The position numbers and the translations under genes were made by a program. The notes beneath the pieces are model-generated. The model ran no database searches and was not told the DNA's origin. It saw only the letters and a program-made list of their open reading frames with translations. 23,047 bases of DNA from positions 1-23,047 of the forward strand of contig JBMNNU010000015.1 in the NCBI GenBank assembly GCA_050942695.1, read 5' to 3'. Source of the DNA: JBMNNU01 sp050942695 (GTDB lineage Bacteria; Chloroflexota; UBA6077). This document shows positions 13,962 to 21,177 of the stretch, piece by piece; the stretch's first letter is position 1, and the number at the start of each line of letters is the position of its first letter.

Positions 13962-14089
13962 GCCGGTTGCCCTCCGTATTCCACTCATCTTCGTTCCATT
14001 CTCTAGACTTCCTCGTCTCGTCACCCTTTCCTGCCTTCCTCAATCAGGTCTATACTGGATCGGGTGATCGTGTAGGGAGGGCAAACAAC

Positions 14090-14233
14090 ATGCCAGGCAA
14101 GTTCTTCCCTGGGATGGTTCACGGCACGAGTCACAATGTAGCGTCAGGCCTTTGCCTGACGTGGTACCTCGTCGGGGACGAGCCCCGACGCTACAGATCT
14201 GGCTGGCTGTGTGCACCATGCCTCTTCCCTTGA
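14090..14233 (+). other. Doubtful 47-residue ORF interrupted by a repeat
   Basis: An ATG at 14090 has a strong ribosome site (GGGAGGG, 8 bases upstream) and a TATACT box at 14051-14056. The frame, starting MPGKFFPGMVHGTSHN, runs straight through the double-hairpin repeat at 14138-14194. It may be the remains of a small gene or a spurious frame. The rest of 13962-14323 holds no recognisable gene. Confidence 0.2.
14138..14194. repeat. Double-hairpin repeat (GTAG..GGTACC..CTAC)
   Basis: The ends GTAGCGTC and GACGCTAC are inverted. Inside are two perfect 8-bp stems, CGTCAGGC/GCCTGACG and CGTCGGGG/CCCCGACG, separated by TGGTACCT. The element has the same plan as 644-778 and 7631-7678 with different stem sequences. 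Confidence 0.7.
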
Positions 14234-14259
14234 TAGCGCAATGGATGCTGGGCTACAAT
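14230..14259 (+). promoter_or_regulatory. Promoter of the yfhO-like gene
   Basis: TTGATA (14230-14235) is followed after 18 bases by TACAAT (14254-14259); each hexamer matches the sigma70 consensus at five of six positions. The GTG start of the gene is 64 bases downstream. Confidence 0.6.
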
Positions 14260-14323
14260 CCTTCGGCGTTTTAAGAATTGTTATTTCCTTACAGCTTCTC
14301 CATGCTGTGCATGAGGGATATAG

Positions 14324-17209
14324 GTGCGTAAGTTCATAACAGGGGTTGCGATAGCTGCTTTGCTAGCGGCCCTTGTGGCCCTATTCTATAATGCAGTGCT
14401 GTTTCAGGGGCTAATCCTCGGGGATTACGATGCCTTCGTATACTTCTATCCCCTCCGAGAGTACGCCGCCAATAGCCTGAAGCAGGGGCGATTCCCGCTT
14501 TGGAACCCCTACCTGTTCCTGGGATCACCCTTTTTCGCGAATGTGCAGACCGCCGTTCTCTATCCGCTCAACGCGCTTTTCTTGGTCCTTTCTACGCCCT
14601 ATGCCTATACCGCGTCTATAGTGGCGCACGTCTTTCTGGCTGGGCTGGGTATGTATCTGTTCTCCCGGCGAACCTTAGGGGTTGCCTCGCTGCCAGCCGT
14701 TATCGGATCAGTGACCTTCATGTTCAGCGGTTTCTTCTCAGGACAGGTTGGGCATATCAACCAGTTGAATGTGTCCGCCTGGCTGCCCCTTTTGCTCGTC
14801 ACATTCGACGAAGCAGTTCGGCAGCGCAGCCTGATCCTCGGGATAGCCGTTGGACTGATCGGCTCGCTACAGTTGCTGGCAGGCCACACACAGGAATGGT
14901 ATTTCAGCACCGTTACTCTTGGGCTCTTCGCTCTCTGGCGGATGCTCATGCCTGCTCTGCCGAAGGAGCCCGGCGGGAGGGTAAAGGAGCTCACCAGGCG
15001 GATCAAACCCATCTTCTACTTGACAATCGCAGGCCTTGTGGAGATCGGCCTCACCGCAGTGCAACTGCTACCCACCTTAGAGCTATCGCGTTACTCCATA
15101 AGAGGAGGCGGGATGGCTTTCCACGAGGCTACTTCTTTTTCCCTTCCCCCAACAACCCTGCTCTACACGCTGCTGTCAACCTACCCATCTGAAATATTCA
15201 GCGAATTCGCCGGGTACGTGGGCATTGCCCCTCTCGTGCTGGCTATCCTAGCGACCGTCGCATGGATGGCCAGGCCGATAACGGCCTTCATGGTAGGGCT
15301 TGTGGCGTTCGGTCTGTTTATGGCGCTTGGTAGGTTCAATCCCATCTACCCCTTCATCTTCGATCTAGTGCCCGGACTGGACCTGTTTCGGGTGCCGGCT
15401 CGCTGGTTGTTGGTTTATACGTTCGGGGTGAGTGGTCTGGCGGCCCTAGGAGCACAATTGGCACACGACCTCGGCTGGAGGCGAGAGCGAGTTCAGCGAA
15501 GCTGGAGGGAAAAGGCACCCCGGCTGCTTGGATTCCTGGCAGGGAACCTGGTGATCGGACTGGGGGTATTCGTATTCTATTTCGCATACCAGTGGGCTAC
15601 CCCACAACCGACCTACGACGATGTCGAAGCGTGGGCGGTTCTCGCTGCCCTCACGCTGGCGATGGTCGCCCTAGCATCTCTAGGACGAAGGGTAGGGTGG
15701 GTATCGCTCAGCGTCATTCTGCTCATAACCACTGGGGAGTTGTGGATTGCCGGTGAGCAAAACTCGATCAGGCACCCAATCCCATACGAAGCCTATATGC
15801 CGGAACGCACAAGTACCAGTTTCCTGCTCCAGAACATGGAAAAACAGGGATCCCCCGGTCGACTCCTCACATTCGCTACCGACCGCTACGAGGTCAAGGA
15901 GACGCCCGATTACAGAAGGGATTACTGGTGGCTGCATCCGGATGCGCTCGTTCAATTCATGGTCAACATCAAGCTGAACGAAGTGTTGGCTTCAAATATA
16001 CCGCTGGAGTATGGGATAGAGGCGGTGGATGGCTATGACGGCGGTGTCTTGCCGCTGAAAAGGTACGCTGATTTTAAATCGTTGATGATGCCGCAATCGG
16101 GCATACCCGCCGATAACCAGTTGAGGCCACACCTTTCCTACGCCCCTCCCGCTCATTTCCTGGACCTCATGAATGTGAGGTACTTACTATCGGGAAGAAT
16201 CCAGGATGCGCAGATCGATAACGTTTACTACGATAGGGCTATCAGCATCGTTCTCAATAGTGAAGAATCGGTGAGCCTCAAACGGATGCCCGATAAAGCA
16301 ACTACCTCCATAGGCTTGATTTCAAGCACCGAGGGCGCAAGGGAGAGAGATGACGGAGTGGTCGCCGCCGTTCTCCAGGTAACCGATGACAAGGGGGCTA
16401 CCTATTCCATCCCCATTCGTATGGGCATGGAGACTGCCGAAACACCGGAAAATGACAGCACATCGGCGCCTCCCTCCCACAGCCGACCCAAGCTGGTAGA
16501 AAGCTGGACACCCGAGGAGATGTCCACCGAATACTTCGCTAAGATTTTCCTCCCTAGCCGGATCCAGGCGAAAGAGATCACCGTGCGAAACCTGCTTCCC
16601 GACGCTAAGGTGCGCATCCGTGCGATTACATTGATCGATGACGTAGCGAGGGACTTCTTCCCACTGGTTCTTTCGGACCGATTCGATCGAGAGATGTTCT
16701 TCGATATGAAGCTGTACACTAATAGAGATCTGCTGCCCAGAGCATACGTGGTTCCTCGAACCGTTATTAGGGATGACGAACGAGCTCTGGAGATGATGCG
16801 GGAGCCGGAGATGCCGATGGATCAACTAGCAGTGCTTTCTCCCTCTCCTACGGCCAGGACTCTCTATCGCCCTTCCGAGGTAAGATACGAGCCCTGCGAA
16901 GCGCGCATTAGATCCTACAGTCCAGAAGAGATCGTAGTCGACGTAACGGCCGGCCAGGAAAGCTATCTGATTCTCTCGGACGTCTACTACCCAGGATGGA
17001 AAGCTACGGTGGATGGCGTCGAGGTTCCCATCGAAAGGGCCAACTATCTGTTCCGAGGGGTCCTGGTGGATGAAGGCAGCCATAACGTGGTGTTCAGATA
17101 CGAGCCAAAGTCATTTCAGATCGGCTCGATCATTTCGCTGGCAAGCCTGAGCCTGGTGTGCGTAACGTTGTTGTTGAGCGGGCTCACCTGGTTGCTTCAA
17201 CGCGATTGA
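14324..17209 (+). CDS. YfhO-family large membrane protein, probable GT-C glycosyltransferase relative
   Basis: The protein has 961 residues. Residues 1-480 hold about ten or more membrane helices. A first outer loop has the family signature GDYDAFVYFYPLREYAA (33-49) followed by GRFPLWNPYLFLGSPFFA (55-72); GD and PLWNP are the conserved part. A large extracytoplasmic domain follows, ending in YLILSDVYYPGWKATVDG and VPIERANYLFRGVLV, which is typical of YfhO C-termini, and then a last membrane helix. YfhO proteins are thought to move sugars from polyprenyl-phosphate donors to lipoteichoic acid or other surface polymers; the exact reaction here is unknown. The GTG start has GAGGG 6 bases upstream. 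A promoter is present. The gene shares its strand with the envelope genes downstream. Confidence 0.85.
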   Translation: MRKFITGVAIAALLAALVALFYNAVLFQGLILGDYDAFVYFYPLREYAANSLKQGRFPLWNPYLFLGSPFFANVQTAVLYPLNALFLVLSTPYAYTASIVAHVFLAGLGMYLFSRRTLGVASLPAVIGSVTFMFSGFFSGQVGHINQLNVSAWLPLLLVTFDEAVRQRSLILGIAVGLIGSLQLLAGHTQEWYFSTVTLGLFALWRMLMPALPKEPGGRVKELTRRIKPIFYLTIAGLVEIGLTAVQLLPTLELSRYSIRGGGMAFHEATSFSLPPTTLLYTLLSTYPSEIFSEFAGYVGIAPLVLAILATVAWMARPITAFMVGLVAFGLFMALGRFNPIYPFIFDLVPGLDLFRVPARWLLVYTFGVSGLAALGAQLAHDLGWRRERVQRSWREKAPRLLGFLAGNLVIGLGVFVFYFAYQWATPQPTYDDVEAWAVLAALTLAMVALASLGRRVGWVSLSVILLITTGELWIAGEQNSIRHPIPYEAYMPERTSTSFLLQNMEKQGSPGRLLTFATDRYEVKETPDYRRDYWWLHPDALVQFMVNIKLNEVLASNIPLEYGIEAVDGYDGGVLPLKRYADFKSLMMPQSGIPADNQLRPHLSYAPPAHFLDLMNVRYLLSGRIQDAQIDNVYYDRAISIVLNSEESVSLKRMPDKATTSIGLISSTEGARERDDGVVAAVLQVTDDKGATYSIPIRMGMETAETPENDSTSAPPSHSRPKLVESWTPEEMSTEYFAKIFLPSRIQAKEITVRNLLPDAKVRIRAITLIDDVARDFFPLVLSDRFDREMFFDMKLYTNRDLLPRAYVVPRTVIRDDERALEMMREPEMPMDQLAVLSPSPTARTLYRPSEVRYEPCEARIRSYSPEEIVVDVTAGQESYLILSDVYYPGWKATVDGVEVPIERANYLFRGVLVDEGSHNVVFRYEPKSFQIGSIISLASLSLVCVTLLLSGLTWLLQRD

Positions 17210-17233
17210 TAACCGCGACCGCCATGCTATAAT
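17206..17233 (+). promoter_or_regulatory. Promoter of the amaP-like/scpB unit
   Basis: TTGATA (17206-17211), a 16-base spacer and a perfect TATAAT (17228-17233) with an extended TGC in front. The -35 box overlaps the stop codon of the preceding gene. The next start codon is 68 bases downstream. Confidence 0.7.
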
Positions 17234-17301
17234 CGATCTGCAATTAGCAATAATGGAAAATGAAAGCCGACTGCTAACAGCCCCATTACGAGGTCAATAC
17301 G

Positions 17302-17883
17302 ATGAATGTATTCAATAGGATCGCTATGTCCCTTATTCTTTTAGCCTTCATCTGCGTCACGGTAGTGATCGCCCTACTTCCGGGACCTGTGATGGAGGGT
17401 ATCCGCAACGCGCTGAACATTGCAGAGGAAAGTATGGATCCCACCACTCAGCTTTTGGGGGCGATCGTCGGGCTATTGATAGCAGCAGGCGCTTTCCTGT
17501 TGCTGATTGCGGAGCTAAAACCGCCTGCTCGCCAATCGGTAGTGCTGTCGGAAATAGCAGGCGGAACAGCGGAACTGACTAACGAGTCGGTGGCTATTAG
17601 GATAAAAAAGGTGACCGAGACCGTTGCAGGGGTACGCGAATCTACTCCATCCATCCAAAGCCATGGCAAGATGGTGAGCATCACGCTAAAGCTGGTAACC
17701 GACCCCGACATCGACATCCCTCAAAAGAGCGAAGAGGTGATACAACTGGTGCGCAACGAGACGGAAAGCAAGATGGGCGTGCCTATCAAGTCGCTTCGAG
17801 TCACCGTAAAGCATGGTGCTCCCGATCATCGTTCCCCTTTACCAGAGCCGAAGGCTTCGGCCGGTGATCCGTTTCGAGTGTAA
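17302..17883 (+). CDS. Asp23/AmaP-like alkaline-shock membrane protein
   Basis: The protein has 193 residues. Two N-terminal membrane helices lie at about 7-28 and 50-70, separated by a short loop (GPVMEGIRNALNIAEES). The soluble part from LSEIAGGTAELTNESVAIRI to PIKSLRVTVKHG follows the Asp23 (DUF322) fold pattern, with the MVSITLKLVTDPDIDIPQ strand pair and a helix before the last strand. This is the architecture of AmaP, the membrane anchor that brings Asp23 to the cell envelope in Gram-positive bacteria. Its presence hints at a monoderm-type envelope, but does not prove it. The 3' end abuts scpB, whose probable start is 11 bases further on. Confidence 0.75.
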   Translation: MNVFNRIAMSLILLAFICVTVVIALLPGPVMEGIRNALNIAEESMDPTTQLLGAIVGLLIAAGAFLLLIAELKPPARQSVVLSEIAGGTAELTNESVAIRIKKVTETVAGVRESTPSIQSHGKMVSITLKLVTDPDIDIPQKSEEVIQLVRNETESKMGVPIKSLRVTVKHGAPDHRSPLPEPKASAGDPFRV

Positions 17884-17893
17884 GAGCAAAAGC

Positions 17894-18439
17894 GTGGTAT
17901 CTTCTGTAGCAGAATTAGCCGGACATCTGGTGGCGGTGTTGTTCACTTGGGGCGGGCCATTGAAGCTTGAAGAGGCGGCCAGATCCCTGAGCGTTACCCT
18001 ATCGAACCTCGAAGAGGTGGTGCAGTACCTGCACCAGCACCCACCAATAGGCCTCCGGGTCCAGAATAGCAACGGCGAACTACAACTAGTCAGCGATCCT
18101 GGGTCAGCAAAATATGTTGAGACGCTGCTTGGTTTGGATCGCCCGGCCAAGCTCTCTAGGGCAGCCCTGGAAACGCTGGCTATTGTCGCCTATCGCCAAC
18201 CTGTAACCAGGGGGGATATCGAGGCAGTGAGAGGGGTCAACTCCGATAGCGCCGTCACAACCCTATTAAACCGAGGATTAATCACAGACGTCGGGCGCCG
18301 GGAAACCGTCGGGCGTCCCACCCTTTACGCTACCACTCCGGAATTCCTCCAGTTGCTGGGCATCGATACTCTCGATGCGCTCCCTTCGCTACCTAAACAG
18401 GACGAAGGGGAATCTAACCCGCAACCCCCTTTGCTCTAG
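17894..18439 (+). CDS. scpB: Segregation and condensation protein B
   Basis: The protein has 181 residues from GTG at 17894. The pattern LAGHLVAVLFTWGGPLKLEEAARSL is the start of the first winged helix of ScpB. SRAALETLAIVAYRQPVTRGDIEAVRGVNSDSAVTTLL is the diagnostic second winged-helix segment, followed by GRRETVGRPTLYATT. ScpB pairs with ScpA and Smc in chromosome condensation; scpA and smc are not in the window. In-frame starts further upstream, such as 17813, would overlap the preceding gene and have no better ribosome site. The ribosome site of the chosen GTG is also weak, so coupling to the upstream gene is likely. The stop TAG (18437-18439) lies in the first bases of repeat element B. 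Confidence 0.93.
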   Translation: MVSSVAELAGHLVAVLFTWGGPLKLEEAARSLSVTLSNLEEVVQYLHQHPPIGLRVQNSNGELQLVSDPGSAKYVETLLGLDRPAKLSRAALETLAIVAYRQPVTRGDIEAVRGVNSDSAVTTLLNRGLITDVGRRETVGRPTLYATTPEFLQLLGIDTLDALPSLPKQDEGESNPQPPLL

Positions 18440-18885
18440 TACACGACCAAATGGTTTCGATAGGCGGCGAAGCCGTCTGCCGGGAGCGCGGGCCGCTGGC
18501 CCGCACGTCCACGTTGGGCAATATTCCCGGGAGCGTGGGCATCTTGCCCGCCTCTAAACTGTAGTCTGCCCGCCTCTAAGATGTGGCCGAAGGCTTAAGC
18601 CTGCGCGTACCTCTTTGTCGAGCATGATGCCAGCCCTCCGCGAGGCTACGCGCAACCTGATGATCGTTGCGAATTGTTCTTATTGATTCGTGGCCCTGAA
18701 GGGCCAGGCTAACTACGGACCGGAGGTTAAGGCCAGTCCTTCAGGGCCGCGACGGATACCTACGGTTTAATCGGCAACGATCATTAGGTTGCGGCTACAT
18801 TTTAGGGCGGCTCATCGGCGAGAGGACGGGCGGACCTAAGGCCCGCGCTCCCGGCATGGGTTGCTGTAGGCAACCCATCAGAACC
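18433..18885. repeat. Foldback repeat element B (inverted relative of element A)
   Basis: It begins GCTCTAGTACACGACCAAAT and ends CATCAGAACC, the complements of the ends of element A. It is a large imperfect palindrome centred near 18722. GGCCCTGAAGG/CCTTCAGGGCC form the inner arms (about 18692 and 18740), and GCAACCTGATGATCGTTGC on the left mirrors GGCAACGATCATTAGGTTGC on the right. Its flanks hold stem-loops such as GCGGGCCGCTGGCCCGC, GTGGGCATCTTGCCCGC and GCGGGCCTTAGGTCCGC. It contains no convincing gene. Confidence 0.7.
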
Positions 18886-19299
18886 GTTGTGGTGGAACAT
18901 TAGGCAAGAAGCTTAGTTAGAAAGCTGCCTGTTTCGCAATCGCCCCGCTATTGAAATCCCACGACTTACCCATGTTTATATTAGTTTGACCAAGCCTTAC
19001 AATAAATAGCCTAAATTAGCAAGGATCAGCAACAATACCCTAAAGCCCAATAGGATTAGCACGCCTTATGGCACATCTCTTGCCTTAACAGTGGCGCGCT
19101 GCTCATCAACCGATTTGCAGCGATGAGAGCGTCACGATGGCATTCCAATACGATGCTGGGAGCCTGCACCGGAGAATGGCTGCACCCCCCCTGCAACCCA
19201 GCATCGATGGGGTTACAGGGCAAGCGGTATGGCATATCTACGGCAATCCTCAACCGATCCAGCGGCTGCCGAGATATTGATTGATCAGGGAGAACGGCA
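18886..19299. other. Gene-free leader region upstream of hldE
   Basis: About 410 bases hold no gene I can support. 18960-19050 is AT-rich, with TTGACC near 18988 but no well-spaced -10 box. CGATGCTGGG (19151-19160) and CCCAGCATCG (19197-19206) form a perfect 10-bp stem enclosing 36 bases with the near direct repeat GCCTGCACC / GGCTGCACC. The stem lies 94 bases before the hldE start. It could be an RNA leader structure or an operator; no known riboswitch was recognised. Confidence 0.4.
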
Positions 19300-20853
19300 G
19301 TGCTAACTGAGGTGGAGGCTGTACGACGTTTCTCCCAATTGCGGGTGCTGGTGGTTGGCGATGCGATGCTGGATAGCTACTACATAGGCTCGGCTTCTCG
19401 CCTGTCACCAGAGGGGCCGGTCCCTGTGGTGCAATCCAGAGGTCGTGAGCATCTGCCCGGCGGGGCAGCCAATACCGCTGCTAATGCCAGGGCGTTGGGC
19501 GCGAAAACGTCGTTGCTGGCTGTCGTTGGGGCCGATCACGAAGGCGAGTTGCTTCGGGCACGGCTCGCGGATTACGGGGTTGATGTGTCACAGATGATTG
19601 TCGACCCGTCGCGGCCAACGACGACGAAGCTCAGGATTCTGGCCGACGGCCACTTCATGGCGCGATACGACATCGAGTCGGACGCAGATCTCTCAGGTGA
19701 TACAGCGCGCCGCTTCATCGCCACCTTCAGGGAACTGTTTAGACAGAGCGATGTGGTCATCGTTTCGGACTATATGAAAGGGGTAGTGACCCCCGCATTC
19801 GTAGCTGAGTTGAGCGCGGTCAACCGCGACCAAAAGCGGCTCGTTGTTGTGGATTCCAAGGACCTCTCCCGCCACAGGTTCCGCAATGTAAGCATCATAA
19901 CGCCAAACCACCTCGAAGCCCAAAAAGCATGCCTTCTACCCGGCGAGCTGCCAAGAGGGACGCCTTCCCTGCCGGAGTTGGAATCGCTGGGTCGGCATCT
20001 ACTGGAACAGATTGGCACCCGTTGGGTGATCATAACAGCGGGGGCTGATGGGGCGTTGCTGTTCGAGCGGGATGGACCGAGCGTGCAGGTTCGAGCTAGA
20101 AAGGTGAGAAGCCCTGATGCAGTCGGCGCTGGCGACACCTTTACTGCAGCGCTTGCGCTTGCAGTTGCCGCAGGCGCCGAGATCCAAACAGCCGCACGCA
20201 TCGCGGTGGAGGCATCGGGCATCGCCGTGGGTAAACGGATGACCGCTGCTGTGGACCAGCAAGAGTTGGTGCGACGGCTTAGCTTGAGCGGCGGCGTGCT
20301 TCCTCAGGGAAGCTTATTGGATCGTCTGGAAGAGTACCGTGCGCAGGGCCGCCGACTGGTGTTTACAAATGGGGCGTTCGACGGACTCAACAGCGGGCAC
20401 ATTGCCTTTTTGAGGGAAGCACGGCGGCTTGGGGACGTGTTGATAGTGGGAGTGAACTCCGACGAAAGCCTTCGCAAGCGCAACTCCCACGCGCCTTTCC
20501 ATTCAGAGGATGAGAGGTTATCGGCAGTCGCCTCTTTAGATACTGTGGATCACGCGGTTCTCTTCGACGAAGAAACTCCCTGCGCGCTGATAAGGGAGAT
20601 CCGCCCAAACGTCCACGCGAAAGGAGGCGATTATCGAGAGGATGATCTACCGGAGGCTGAGTATGTAAAAGCGGCCGGGGGCCAGGTAGTGATACTTCCC
20701 CTGGTAGAGAAGCAATCATCCCAACTCCTGAAAGGCAAAATGGCAAGGCAGGTAGTTGGGAAAAAGCGTTCGCAGGTTGAGACGTTGGGAGGAAATGGCA
20801 AACCGGAAAGAACAGAGCTTTCCGGTGTCCTCGGCTCAAACAACGGTTCGTGA
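19300..20853 (+). CDS. hldE: Bifunctional heptose-7-phosphate kinase / heptose-1-phosphate adenylyltransferase
   Basis: The protein has 517 residues. The first ~330 form a PfkB-type sugar kinase: DAMLDSYYIGSASRLSPEGPVPV (HldE-specific), GGAANTAANARALGA (54-68) and GAGDTF (276-281), with catalytic Asp279. From about 350 follows a nucleotidyltransferase domain: FTNGAFDGLNSGHIAFLREAR, VGVNSDES, EDERLSAVASL and HAKGGDYREDDL. Together these phosphorylate heptose-7-phosphate at C1 and, after GmhB acts, add AMP to give ADP-heptose. The HxGH motif reads NSGH (364-367), and the usual RSTT near 471 reads KQSS, so the second activity may be altered. The GTG start follows AGGGAGA. The last ~30 residues are low in complexity and not part of the fold. 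Confidence 0.9.
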   Translation: MLTEVEAVRRFSQLRVLVVGDAMLDSYYIGSASRLSPEGPVPVVQSRGREHLPGGAANTAANARALGAKTSLLAVVGADHEGELLRARLADYGVDVSQMIVDPSRPTTTKLRILADGHFMARYDIESDADLSGDTARRFIATFRELFRQSDVVIVSDYMKGVVTPAFVAELSAVNRDQKRLVVVDSKDLSRHRFRNVSIITPNHLEAQKACLLPGELPRGTPSLPELESLGRHLLEQIGTRWVIITAGADGALLFERDGPSVQVRARKVRSPDAVGAGDTFTAALALAVAAGAEIQTAARIAVEASGIAVGKRMTAAVDQQELVRRLSLSGGVLPQGSLLDRLEEYRAQGRRLVFTNGAFDGLNSGHIAFLREARRLGDVLIVGVNSDESLRKRNSHAPFHSEDERLSAVASLDTVDHAVLFDEETPCALIREIRPNVHAKGGDYREDDLPEAEYVKAAGGQVVILPLVEKQSSQLLKGKMARQVVGKKRSQVETLGGNGKPERTELSGVLGSNNGS

Positions 20854-20967
20854 TGCCTTCAGTAGTCCCCGACGGTGCGTGGATGTTTTGGCAATCCTGT
20901 GATGGCCGACTGATCCCTCTCCGCGCCGAATCGACGTCTGGGGTGTTAAAGAGAAAGGCCGGTGCCA

Positions 20968-21177
20968 ATGCCTGAAGAGGTTCTAACAGTTCAGGAGGTC
21001 GCGGCGATGCTCAAGACCACGCCCGCAACCGTTTACGCGTGGTGTCGAGCAGGGAAGCTGCCGGCTTTCAAGATCGGGCAACAGTGGCGCATCCGCGCGA
21101 GGGCGCTGGAAGAGATGATGCGTCGTGGCTATCTGCCGGAACTAAACGGGCAAGATGGTAGGGAACAAACCGAATGA
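20968..21177 (+). CDS. Excisionase-type helix-turn-helix DNA-binding protein
   Basis: The protein has 69 residues. LTVQEVAAMLKTTPATVYAWCRAGKLPAFKIGQQWRIRARALEEMM is a MerR-like winged helix of the HTH_17 (excisionase/BldC) group, about 50 residues long; the rest is a short charged tail. I prefer ATG at 20968 over GTG at 20962 because GAGAAAGG is then about 9 bases away. The TGA overlaps the ATG of gmhB (ATGA at 21174-21177), so the two are translated together. No integrase or phage gene is nearby. A local transcription regulator of the heptose operon is therefore more likely than an excisionase, but this is inference. Confidence 0.8.
   Translation: MPEEVLTVQEVAAMLKTTPATVYAWCRAGKLPAFKIGQQWRIRARALEEMMRRGYLPELNGQDGREQTE

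Noticed and set aside
13411..14067. A 218-codon plus-strand frame across rpmI
   Set aside because: It is antisense to the unmistakable L35 gene and has no recognisable protein pattern.
18375..18557. Short frame over the scpB end and element B
   Set aside because: It is a shadow of scpB continuing into repeat sequence, with no ribosome site.
428..18885. CRISPR array
   Set aside because: The repeats are dispersed, palindromic and variable, with no regular repeat-spacer pattern and no cas genes.
19056..19253. A 65-codon minus-strand frame upstream of hldE
   Set aside because: Its TTG start has no ribosome site, it spans the 19151-19206 stem, and I recognise no family.
20968..21177. Prophage or integrative element suggested by the excisionase-type HTH gene
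   Set aside because: No integrase, attachment site or phage gene is nearby, and the gene is embedded in a coupled sugar operon.
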